Positions 1-10,836 of a stretch of DNA of 64,000 bases are shown here, one piece after another. The stretch spans positions 806,001-870,000 of the forward strand of contig BLAL01000252.1 of the NCBI GenBank assembly GCA_015698045.1, in the 5' to 3' direction. Under the pieces are notes generated by a model that saw only the letters and a list, made by a program, of their open reading frames with translations, searched no databases and was not told where the DNA came from. The translations under genes and the position numbers were made by a program. Each line of letters starts with the position of its first letter. Within the stretch, counting starts at the first letter, position 1. The stretch is from Rhizophagus clarus. Its lineage: Eukaryota > Glomeromycota > Glomeromycetes > Glomerales > Glomeraceae.

Positions 1-828
1 ATTTAAAAATGGTAATAAATTATTTTCTAATACATCTATATATGATATGATCATTACACTTCCTTCTAATTTAACTAATAGATTAAGACTATGATTAGTG
101 AAGCATCACATCTCTACACTATCACATCTTACTGATCAGACTTTACTATAGGAATTAAGTATTCTATATCATATTTTTTGTGAAGCTGCTTTTAAACCCA
201 TCTCTTACCATTTTTAATTCAAACTTAAATTTATTACTTCAGATTATATTTTCTTATTCTCTTTACATTCTTTAGTCTAAGTAAGTCTTTTCTGTCTATT
301 TTTTTCATTCATAAAAAGTTTTCTAATGCTAACTTGACTGTAAAAATCTTGTTCATGAAGACTTTTTTTAATGTGAATTTTTACCTACTATAGCAAATTT
401 TTACCTACTATAAAAGTGTTATCCTTCTAAAAAAAATAATTTTCTTGACTGTTCAAATTATTTAAAAATGGTAATAAATTATTTTCTAATACATCTATAT
501 ATGATATGATCATTACACTTCCTTCTAATTTAACTAATAGATTAAGACTATGATTAGTGAAGCATCACATCTCTACACTATCACATCTTACTGATCAGAC
601 TTTACTATAGGAATTAAGTACTCTATATCATATTTTTTGTGAAGCTGCTTTTAAACCCATCTCTTACCATTTTTAATTCAAACTTAAATTTATTACTTCA
701 GATTATATTTTCTTATTCTCTTTACATTTTTTAGTCTAAGTAAGTCTTTTCTGTCTATTTTTTTCATTCATAAAAAGTTTTCTAATGCTAACTTGACTGT
801 AAAAATCTTGTTCATGAAGACTTTTTTT
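1..828. repeat. 459-bp tandem direct repeat (two copies)
   Basis: Copy 1 runs from 1 to 459 and copy 2 starts at 460 with the same ATTTAAAAATGGTAATAAAT. The copies agree base for base except for a few substitutions up to about 828, where copy 2 continues into different sequence. The unit lies within the Tc1 transposase relic. The very low divergence means the duplication is much younger than the stops shared by both copies. Confidence 0.9.
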
Positions 829-1160
829 TAAAATGTTTTACAAACTCTAGTTGATGTTAAATTTAAAAAATCCTCATGTAATTTCTACAGGTTTATTTTT
901 CTATTCTGTTTAAGAATTCTTACTAGGTGTCAACTATTCCTTTCAGTCATTATAGAATTTCTACCAGATCTAAAAGGAAGAGTTTTATGTTCACAATTCT
1001 TGTAAACAGAAATAACATTATGGATGGTACTTTGGGGATGGTTTAATGCTTTACTAATTTTTCTTTTGCTAATACCATATTTTCAGGCTCTAATAACCTT
1101 TTTACATTCAAAAGCAGTGAGTTCTTTTCTTTTAAAAGTTATATTTAAATAAGAAAAAAC
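1..1160 (-). mobile_element. Tc1/mariner transposase relic with internal duplication
   Basis: Read on the minus strand, about 1150-860 gives a Tc1-type helix-turn-helix region (pieces such as GISKRKISKALNHPQST, RSGRNSIMTER, HLVRILKQNRK). Further on come a linker (LHEQDFYSQVSIRKLF) and a catalytic-core piece (VKLEGSV, YIDVLENNLLPFL, then KDNTFI where family members have QEDNAP). Stops break it many times, so it is a fossil. The part from 460 to about 828 is repeated at 1 to about 369, 459 bp apart and almost identical, so the linker and core are present twice. The window starts inside the element and its far end is not visible. Confidence 0.75.
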
Positions 1161-1425
1161 TTGGCAATATGTGAAAAAAAACTGGATATGAATTAATAAT
1201 AAAATAATTGATATAACAGGTTTTAATGATAAATAAATAAATGATCTATGATTTCATGATTGGTGATTTCTTGATGGATACTGTATATATTATTTGGAAT
1301 CCTATTATAATTATTATATTATAAATATAAAAAATTTAAATAGTTTATTTTTTATATTATTTTATAGGTCACATTTAGCTGTGCTGGGTGGGCTTTGTTA
1401 CTGTATATTGCTGTTATTGACCACC

Positions 1426-1537
1426 CCCCCAAAAATAAGCATCACTGGCCTGAATTATATTGATTTTGGCCAATATTATGAGGACCTTGGCCAGCATTAA
1501 ATGCAAAAAAGAGGTGCTTAATTTTGGCAATATATGG
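1426..1537. repeat. short inverted repeat of unknown origin
   Basis: CCAAAAATAAGCATCACTGGCC near 1430 is mirrored, with gaps, by GGCCAGCATTAAATGC and GGTGCTTAATTTTGG near 1490-1535. The arms could fold into an imperfect hairpin. It may be a terminal repeat of the adjacent Tc1 element, since CACTG ends are usual for that family. It is GC-richer than its surroundings. Confidence 0.35.
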
Positions 1538-3015
1538 TATTTGTATTTTATATTTTATTGTTAAATATATTACAATAAAGTCATTACATAATCTTTGAAT
1601 TAAAAAAAAAAATTTTTTATATTATGATCCATTAAATATCTGTATTCAGGATAATAAATAAGTTATTTACTATACTATAGTATTTATAATAAATAGGTTA
1701 TTATTCTTCAAATAATAATCCATTTATTTACTATTAGCATAGTAAATAACTAATATATATGGCTAATATTCCAGTAAAGTGATAATATTAAATGGATTAG
1801 TAAAAAAAAAAATAATAATAAAAAATACATATAATTATTAAAGAAAAAAAAAATACGTAAATATACACAAATAATTAGTTGTAGCAAATTTTATACTAAA
1901 TTATCAGATATATTTTTTTTATTAAAATTTATATTGTTTTTTCTTATCTTATTAATTCATTTAAATTTTTTCAATATAAATATTGCAGCAGTATTCTGTT
2001 TTACTATTCAATAATTCTTTTTATTATTAATTTTTAAGGCATCCTACTTTTTGGCTGGCTTTTTTATCAATAACTTTTTTAATTTTGTTAAAGCATTCAT
2101 TTCTTTCATTACTCAATTTTTAAAATATTTAGCAATGATCTATAAAGGAAGAATAATACTTCCTTTCACTACCGGTTCTTTTATAATTTCTAAACTCTTT
2201 CCATTGACAGAATTTATAATTATAACTGCTCTCTGACCTTTTAAAACAATTAATTCATCACTTTTTACCTGATCTATGCTATCTCTAAAAATTTATTCGT
2301 AAGTATTTTAAATGGATCATTCCGATTTCTTTTATTATATTTCCTGCACTGTAAGTCAAAGAATTTTAATTATTTTAAAAGATCATCCAGCTTTTTACGG
2401 ATCATATTTAAGCTCTTCATATGCTTGGGTGGCTAGCGAAGAATTTGTAGTTATATTTTCGTTTGTTATTATCACCTCATTAGATGTACTGATCCTGAGT
2501 GTAGTTGTTTATAAATAAATAATAAAATCTTATTGGCCCACATTAAATAAGCTTAAAAGGTCTTTGTTCAAAATAGTAGTGCCCAGTCTATTAAGACAGG
2601 AAGGGTGTACCATCATTAAGGCTAAAGATACTCAATCCAATGACCGGTATTTAAATTTCAACCAGAAATTAGACTTATTTAGTTTAATTGAAATTTATTG
2701 GACATCTAAATTTAAAATCAATTAAATGCAGGTCATCCGAAATATTTACCATTCATTTTTTTATATTATATAATGACTATTATCTATCTAGAATTTCTTA
2801 CTGAGAATTATAACTAAATCAAGTGCCCAAATGGATGACAAAAGTAACAAAACACTTTAAAGTTAGCAAGAAAAAGAAAATTTGAAAATATAAACAATAA
2901 ACGAAATTTGGTTCAAATGGTCAAAACGAGTAGGTTTTTTTTTTTTAAAAAAAAAAAGGAATAATAGTGAGATAGAAAAAGATCTGATTTTATCGTTAGA
3001 TCACCTATAAAATAT
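1538..3015. other. intergenic, AT-rich, no confident gene
   Basis: The stretch is mostly A/T runs. Between about 2050 and 2520 there are short open frames on both strands. The minus strand there reads like a decayed protein (for example AVIIINSVNGKSLEIIKEPV) with stops, probably an old repeat ORF that I cannot name. Nothing else is supported up to the SUMO stop codon. Confidence 0.5.
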
Positions 3016-3669
3016 TCACATATAGCTAATTCGACCACCTAAAGAAAGAGAGGTTTCATTCAATATTGATTAAAAATTAAAAAGAACAAATAAAGGAATT
3101 GAATCTTTATTAACTAACCTATTTGTTCCACCATAACGTCAATTGCATCCCCATCTTCCATTTCAAGCTGTTATTATTAAAAGAAATTAATCAAAGAAAA
3201 AAAAGAAGTATAAAGTGATAGAGATAAGACAAATTGAATGATCTAAATTTACCTCCTGAGGTGTGTTGTGACTTTGTACACGGTCACCATCATAAAGGAA
3301 TCGGAGTGAATTCAACGACTTTCCTTGTCTTTCACAATAAGCATCCATTAGTTTTTTCAGTTGTGTTGTCCGCTTAATTTTGAAAAACACTTCGTTGTGA
3401 TCCTAAGAATGCAACCATAAATAAAATTAATTACTTAACGCGTCCTTTTAAATTCGTCGCAAAATTTTAGTTAATAAAGTTTTATCAAACGCGCATTTAT
3501 TTTATTAGTTCTTCAATATAGAACACCCACAGTTTTAGACGCGCAATATTTTCTCTACTTCTTTGTTTAAATAAAACATAAAACTTACGTTTCCAACTAC
3601 TTTCAAATTAATGTGCTCATCCTTTTTCTCGTCTCCAGTCGGCGGTGTTGGATTCGGTTGCTCAGACAT
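3016..3669 (-). CDS. SMT3: SUMO (Smt3-type small ubiquitin-like modifier)
   Basis: A ubiquitin-fold modifier that is joined to lysines of target proteins by the SUMO E1/E2/E3 enzymes. Four exons fit (3669-3589, 3402-3253, 3167-3119, 3038-3016), giving 100 aa. The protein starts MSEQPNPTPPTGDEKKDEHI, has the core LKVVGNDHNEVFFKIKRTT and KLMDAYCERQGKSLNSLRF, then DGDAIDVMVEQIGG. The conjugation diglycine is made only by the last splice: reading past the GTTAGT donor at 3118 would stop after a single glycine. Joining to exon 4 restores GG followed by the tail RISYM, which a SUMO protease must remove. The gene is head to head with the 616-aa gene at 4226. The family call is firm, and the last exon rests on the GG logic plus good GT and AG sites. 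Confidence 0.96.
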
Positions 3670-4032
3670 TGTAAAATTTGTAAAAATCAGTCCTTTAAAT
3701 TATCTTTAGATCTTTTCAGAAAAGCAAGTTGAGTTTTCGAACTTAATTATAAATTATTTCCTTTTGTTTGAATAACGTGACAAACTGCACTGGTCAATAA
3801 AAAGTTGATTATAAATGGTCTTCCTTCTTATATGAAGTTTGCAACTGCGGCAAATGTGGCTTGCGTAACGTAATTCGGAATTGATACTCTAAGTTTTTCC
3901 TGCAAATTCCCGGTATAAATTTGAAAATTGAAATCTAAAGCGCAAGCAGGACATAATATTACCCAAAAATTACGTAAAAATATTTCTATATAAAGTCATG
4001 GATCCAAAAATATTTTCTCTGACTCGATAGTC

Positions 4033-4239
4033 ATGGTCCTGCCGCTTTCCACTCCACCATCTGTATCGCGTACTTCGTATCCAAAACTTTACTTAAAAGC
4101 AAGCAAAAAACTTCTTCAGCCCCAATTCCTTTTACTCATCTTTGTCGTGAGCATTGGCCTGTTCGTTACTTGTGTTGTCTTAGTTGATTTTCAAGACGAC
4201 GACGAAGGATTTTTGGAAGACGACGATGGCGATGACTAA
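4033..4239 (+). CDS. possible 68-aa membrane peptide or upstream ORF
   Basis: An ATG-started frame of 68 codons with a basic N-terminal half, one strongly hydrophobic stretch (FLLLIFVVSIGLFVTCVVLV) and an acidic tail. Its end overlaps the start codon of the next gene at 4226 in another frame. It could be a regulatory upstream ORF on the same mRNA, a small single-pass membrane protein, or chance. No family is recognised. The in-frame ATG and the clean membrane segment are the only support. Confidence 0.25.
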   Translation: MVLPLSTPPSVSRTSYPKLYLKASKKLLQPQFLLLIFVVSIGLFVTCVVLVDFQDDDEGFLEDDDGDD

Positions 4240-6531
4240 GAAACCATTTATTGATTCTGACCCTATTAAGGTTACAAATCCTGTGGCAGAAAACTCTACG
4301 ATGAAATTTGATAAAGAAAACACGGCGGCTTTAACGCTTACTTTCAAAAAAATTTGGGAGAATGCCATAAACACCTTGCTTACTGCGCTCGGTATAATTT
4401 CCACTAATTGATTCATTATTCTTTTATACAATATACACAATATCTGATACTTTTCTTTTTTTTTGAATAGAAAATATTTTATTAGATGAGAGCGGAATGC
4501 CTTTAAAGTTGAGTAGCACTGAAGTAGACGAGAATGCCGAGAGAACAACAACCTGTATGTAAATTCGATTTATATGGCCGTTCGTTCCTTTAGTATATCA
4601 ATGTTCAATTCTCTTTTAATGTCTTAAATTTGACAGTAAATTCAATGACGGTAGAGAACTTCGAAATTCCTTATGGTAGCATGTCACCCCTTAAACGGAA
4701 ACGTGAAGAGGACAGTCAACGTAAAATTAAAGCTCAAAAGATTTCAAATTCTTTGTCTTCGAAACTTGCTAGAAGTCTTTCCTTTACAGAAGATGAATTG
4801 AATTATGAGGAAGAGTCATCAAACACGCAGCAAAGTTCTTCGGACTTTACACTTGCCACATCTATAAATTCATCGAGCTTATCTCATCGTAATTACAAAC
4901 ATTGTTCTCGTCGGATTTTTGGTGGAAAGTGCATTAAACAATCAGCTACAACTAACTATAGTACTAATGATATGGAAATAACTGATCATTCCATGAATGA
5001 TTTATCAGGCGGGAGAGATAAATTAGTTCATGAACCTGCTAGGATGCAAATGTTGCGTCGTATATTATCACATTCTAGCAATGAAAATTATTGGAATGTT
5101 TTAATGACTGATTGGATTGAATTACAAGCTCAGAAAAAGAATATTCCTTTGATGGAGTTTCAAACCCAATTCCAAGAGAGATGTCGTGATATGGAAACAT
5201 CTCTCAATATACTTCATAATTCGATTCCAAACAACTATAATGATATTCAAGCTTTAATTGACAGATTCTTGTTGAATGCTGATTGGTTAAGGTGTGATTA
5301 TTGTAAACCATTTACAGTAAGTCAGCTAAACTCAAATGATTCATAGTCATTAAATGAATTATTACAATGACGGATCATTTTAATCAAGATTTTGAGCTTT
5401 ATCTTGTATAATAAAAAAATTCTGATAATACATTTTTTTAATAGCAAATCTTTCCACAATGGCAGACTTTGGGAAGGAATTTAGAAAATATTGTCCAATA
5501 TGTCGAGATAATTGAAGATATGAAAGCTGCAGTGAATTCTGAATACCCTAAAAGTGAGAACATTGGTTCAGATCTGAAGCGAATTCAAGAAGTTTTGGAA
5601 TTTAAGAAATCTTTATATGGAGAAATTTTACAGCAATCTGGGTTGGCGTGGAAAGTCTTCGGATTTCCAATAGAAGAGACTTGGATTTATGCGATCAAAC
5701 AATGGTTATTCGGGTTAGCTTTTCATTGTTCTGCGATGATGAATAATGAATTAAACAAGTATGATCAATTATTTTCGGTGGATGACACGAAAATTGCCGA
5801 GGTATTCTCAAAGTTAATAATAATTCCAAAAATGTATTTGTAAAATCACGCATACTTATACTACTTATATTTATATTAAATTAAACAAAAAGCTCATGGA
5901 CAATGTAAGGATGTGTATAAAAATCACAAGTCAAATAATTCAGTTAGTAGGAAGTCCTAACAACAAACTCACTTCATCCAGTATTGTTCTTGCGACTTCA
6001 TATATTAATTGGGGTTTATCACAAATTGACAAAATAGAAAATAAAGTGCGAAGTGCTGAAGTTAGATTAATGCATATTTGTGATAATATTAATCATATTT
6101 TACATCATTTACGTATTATACAAGACGTTGATGGACTAGATTGTTATTTGATGTATAATCACGATGATGATCAAGGATTATTCTCCCAATTTGAAATACA
6201 ACAAAATTTAAAGATTACGGAAAATTTTGCTGGGAGTTTAGTTGAAGCAGGATTAAGATTATGTGAACATATCACTAAACCGAAAATTAATAGTGTTACT
6301 GGTCCTGCTAACTTTTTGTATATGTATTCTGAGTTTGTAGTGAAGTTTATTAATAGGGTAAGATACTTAATATTTATTTTGCGATAATGTTATAAATGAT
6401 GAATTATTCATTTATGCAAATCATCTCTCCAGGTAGTTGAATACTCTGGGATGGAACAGCTTGTAGAAAAAAGAATGCGTCCTTTACTTAAAAGTTTAAG
6501 GAACATGGAAGCTGCTCTACCGGCTGTTTAA
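4226..6531 (+). CDS. unrecognised 616-aa alpha-helical protein
   Basis: Six exons fit without a frame break: 4226-4391, 4471-4554, 4637-5316, 5445-5801, 5893-6357 and 6433-6531. The first ~145 residues are polar and low in complexity, with a basic KRKREEDSQRKIKAQK stretch that could be a nuclear signal. The rest (from EPARMQMLRRILSH on) looks fully helical, with many Leu/Ile/Trp residues and no membrane segment (for example WNVLMTDWIELQAQKKN, LAWKVFGFPIEETWIYAIKQ, VEKRMRPLLKSLRNMEAALP at the end). No catalytic motif is visible. The helical part faintly recalls the non-kinase N-terminal regions of SSK2/MAP3K4-type kinases, but no kinase domain follows. I do not name it. The start is the first ATG in the frame that joins exon 2 correctly. 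Confidence 0.8.
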
Positions 6532-7279
6532 AGAGGAGAAATGGATAAATTTGGGTATAGTAATCTTAGAAGTTAAAAAAATTTTGTTACAGTATAATCC
6601 GATTTTAATAACACAAAAATAGACATTTTGAACTATTACTATTATAATATTTGCTAAAATAAAGTAGAAAATTTACCTTAAACGTAATAATATTAATTCC
6701 AAGTATACGTTACACCACATGTTTGTTTAAAGATTTGCTTCTCATTATAATTACTACTATGAAATAGGATCTTACCCAAAAATAAGTTGTGGCACAACAA
6801 ATCTAATAAGTAGTGTAGTGATGAGGAGCTATTCCATCTTTGACGCGATCAGATCTTAGTTCATGCTGCTGCGGACAACAATTATAGGATGCATTTGCGA
6901 AGTACAAATATTATTATTAAAATTTTTATCCTTAAAAGCGCTCTTTACATCTTGAGTTGTTTCTAAGATAGTATAATAATAATTTATAGTAATGTTTAAA
7001 ATTTTCGAAATAAAGTAAAATTGGTAAGATTCATCGACTTAAACACTCAAATTCGACCCTGTTCATACCTTCTTTGTCTCAATATTAGCTACAATTTGGT
7101 CGAAAATTAGAAGTAAACGCATTGAATCAGAATAGTATTAACAAATTAAGAATATTTCTGAGAGCTTCTTTGGTCAACGCTATTGGCTAAATTTTGTACA
7201 ACAAAACAAAAATTTTAATTCGGTTTTGTTTAAACCTTTGCTAATTCCTCAACACAACACTTATATTCATTTTATAAAA
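6532..7279. other. intergenic between the 616-aa gene and DPB4
   Basis: It contains the 3' end of the upstream gene and the promoter of DPB4. A GC-richer patch at about 6780-6910 lacks a long open frame. It carries a C-box-like GTGATGA near 6818 but no convincing D box, so I do not call an RNA gene. Otherwise nothing is seen. Confidence 0.5.
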
Positions 7280-8402
7280 ATGATAAGTTCAGAAGAAGAT
7301 TTTAGTTCAGAAGGTGAAGTTGACTATGATAAAGTAGTAAAAGAGGTAGAAGATTTGGATATGCCAAATTCGATAATAACAAAACTCATAAATAACGCTG
7401 TAAGTTAAATAGTTCTTTCACGCGTGTCTCTTTTTTTCCTACGAATATTCATATACCCTTACGATAAAATACAATCTGTATACCTTAACAAAAAAGCTAG
7501 GTAATAACACAATACAGGATGATGCGAAACTAGCTGTAATAAGATCAACGACTGTATTTATTAGTCATATTACCTCTGTGTATCCCTTTTTTCGTGTTCG
7601 TATTTTATCATCAATTTTGTAAAAAATCGATTCCTTAATCCAATTAATTAACAGCGCTAATCGCATGGCAAAAAGTAAAAACCGTAAAAACATACAACCT
7701 GGTGACGTATTTAAAGCTCTAGAGGATGATGATTTTGAGGAATTTTTACCGAGATTGAAAGAAGAATTAAATTGTACGTTCGTTTACGAAACCAATTATT
7801 TTGGTACGAGATGTTTTTCTAATTAATTTCTTTCTTTTAGTGTTTCAAGCTGGACAAAGAAACAAAAAATTTGATAAAGTAATACAATCAGTTGATGAAG
7901 CAGGACCAACTTCATCCGCAGTTGTCAATTCTTCACCCGGAAATGGAATTATTGTTGAAATACCACCACATAATGGTATTATGAACGATATATCTCACAG
8001 TGATATCGATGAAACCGAAACTGATATTAACAGTGAGGGAATCGGATCTAGAGGAAAACGAAAACATTCTAAACGTTCAAAAATATTTAGAGAAGTTGTT
8101 TCTGTTAGCATAGATAATAATAGAAGTAATATTTCATTACAAAGCGATACAAAAATAAACGGACAACAGGAGCAAGAAAGTGATGAAACTGCACAAAGGA
8201 AGAATAACAATACAAAAAATGATTTGTTGGATGATGGTAGTGATTTGACAAGCAATATAGATTCAAGTAATGATGAAGGGACAAACGAAGCCGAGTAAGT
8301 AATTCATAATAACTTAATGAATAACATTTGCCCTTTTTATATTCTATATACTGTATAATGCTATATTATAGAAGAAATCGAAGAAGTACAAAAAAGACTT
8401 AA
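7280..8402 (+). CDS. DPB4: DNA polymerase epsilon subunit Dpb4/POLE3 (histone fold)
   Basis: A small histone-fold protein that pairs with a Dpb3/POLE4-type partner in DNA polymerase epsilon and in ISW2/CHRAC-type remodellers. Exons 7280-7399, 7518-7579, 7655-7773, 7841-8294 and 8372-8402 sum to 261 aa. The histone fold is at about residues 27-100: LDMPNSIITKLINNA, then DDAKLAVIRSTTVFISHIT, then ANRMAKSKNRKNIQPGDVFK and ALEDDDFEEFLPRLKEEL. This follows the POLE3 pattern of LPN-I-I, an A-x-F alpha2 and RKT-L--DV. The last ~160 residues are acidic and Ser/Asn-rich, longer than in human POLE3 but usual for fungal Dpb4. An ACGCGT motif lies in intron 1 at 7420. POLE3 and other Dpb4-like histone-fold proteins are hard to separate by eye. 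Confidence 0.85.
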
Positions 8403-10836
8403 GTCTGACGACTGCATCTTTATGTGTTTACTTAACTACGTAAATTTATTTGCTCATTATTTAATCAACTTAATAATGTTGTCCTCCTTTAACGCGGATA
8501 TATCATAAGCTTGTACTAAAATAGGTAAAGGAATGGAATAAAAAGTATTGAATTAGACTCATCCCTTTAACATTTTTGCACCAGCAAATATTAAATGCAA
8601 TTTAAGAATAAAAAAAAATATAAATTGACAAATAACATAAAATAAATCGTAAAAGCGTAGGATCCACTTCCTCGCGAGGTAAGCAATCCAGGATCGAAAT
8701 AATTTAAATCATGTCAGTAATCTACTTACAAATTAAACGATTATAGTCCTCATCAGTTTCAAGTATCACTGGAAATTAAAGTGTCTTCGGATACTCCATA
8801 CTGTTCAGTATATACTTCCGTTATAAAGAAAAAGTAAGTGACAAACGATGCTCTTATTGCTTATATAAAATTAGAAAAGTTTATTCAATAGGGTATTTTT
8901 CAAATTTATAATTGCAAGAAATTATTAAATGAATAATAATACAAAAAATTAAGTCTAGGAGTCTAGGATTAATTTAAAACATCTCTTACCAAAATTAACT
9001 GAAAGGTAAGGGTTTGTTTTTTGAAGTAACTATATTATTATGAGTGAACTCTTTTTCTGCTAAAATTATATATTATACATATTTAAATCTTTGTAGTACT
9101 TGCAAATTATGGAATTTAATCAGAAATAATTAGTTCAATTGTAAGTAGTATACAAGTTAATATTCAAATAATGTTTAATATTATGATGATTATGATCTCA
9201 AACTTCTTTGACATAAATAATTATGAAATATTTTTTCAATTGTCTGATTATTTTTTTATTAATTATAATATATTTTTATTTATTAATTATTTTCTAACTC
9301 AAATTTTCAATTTTATATATTTATGTAATTTAATTTAATAAATAAATTATTATATTAAAATGCATATTAAATTCTGTAATAGATTTAGTAATATATTAAT
9401 TTGCAAAACATATTCTTTTTTTTTATTATAAATCTTTTAAAATTTTATTTTAAATTTAAATTTATTTTTAATTCTTTACTTATTTACAAATTTATTTAAA
9501 GTTAAAAAGTAGATTTAAAATCATTTTTAATTTTATATATAAATATTTAATTTTAGATGTTTTCATAAAATATGTGATTAAGATTATTATTGAGATTAAA
9601 GATTAATAATTTAATTTTACAAAAAATATGATTGAGATTAAATTTAATCTTAAACTAATTATAATTAAAATTTTATACAAAATTTCAATCTTATTAGTTA
9701 AGTAAAATTAGAAATAAAAAGTTAAGTAAACTATTAAACAAGTATTAAACATATTAAAAATTATAAGGTTAAAAAATTATCTTAAAAGAAAATTATATAT
9801 AAATATATATAAATTTATATAAATTTATAATATAAAAATTTTAATTGGTTTTTTACTTATAAATGCATATACAAAAAATGTATTAATGTGTATTTTATAT
9901 AATTTTAATACTAAAAAATAAAACCAAAAATTTTATTTAATATTATATAATATTTTAATAAATTTAATTAACAAATATAATCTTAATTCTAAATTTTCCC
10001 TCTTATGATCACAAGGATGTAATATCTAAGATAGCTCGTTTCACATGTGCTTACTTGTGTAGGAGAATTGTCAACTGACAGTGCACATATGAAATTTCTT
10101 TGAAATGACGGATGGTTTATAGATTAATCATATTAGAATTAATTAATTATATTTTTCATGTAATTTACAAAAATTTTAATAAATCTATAAATACGTTATG
10201 GAAAAAAAAAATCTAAATTTTATATGAATTAAAATTAAAATGCTAATTTTAAATTAATTTTAATTTTAATTTTAATTTAATTTTAATTAAAGAAACTGTA
10301 AAAATACCTATTATTATAATTTTATTTAAACAAAAAAAGTTATAATTAAATAATTTTAAAATATAAGAATTTATAAATATTTAATTTTAAATAATATAAG
10401 ATGATTAATTTATATATTTTTAGCATTTTTTTGGAATTTTAAAGGTTTTATATTATTTAATTTTACTATAATTTTAATTAATACTTATAGAGTTGTATAA
10501 TTTATTTTTATTATATTACCTTTTTTTTTTTTTAATAATCTATATATACTTTTATTGTTATTTAGTTTATATATCATATAAACAATTTATCAAAAATTAT
10601 ATCCACCTGACCTGCAGAATGTGATTATCAAAATATAATTTAAGATAATAAATATAAATATAAAATATTATAGAATTAACTATTACTATATTTATTAAAT
10701 ATATTTTAGTGATAACTTTTTTTTTTCCAAGTATTATGTTGATTCCAGATCCAATATTATATTATTAATAATATTACTGGTTTTTTTATAAGCTCAACTA
10801 AACTACCCATTATTATTAATTAATAAGCACATCTGA
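8403..10836. other. gene-free AT-rich stretch
   Basis: It starts with the 3' flank of DPB4. From about 8,900 on it is dominated by A/T runs such as TTTAATTTTAATTTTAATT, with no frame that looks coding. A less AT-rich patch near 10,010-10,130 has no recognisable content. It probably consists of old repeats decayed beyond recognition. Confidence 0.5.

Noticed and set aside
1294-1500. 68-codon plus-strand frame
   Set aside because: Covers the inverted repeat beside the Tc1 relic; no conserved features.
6780-6910. Possible C/D snoRNA in a GC-richer intergenic patch
   Set aside because: A GTGATGA box is present but no CTGA box or closing stem at a suitable distance.
8640-8705. Possible tRNA (CGCGAGG and GGATCGAAA look like arm pieces)
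   Set aside because: Acceptor and D stems do not pair and the T arm is wrong.
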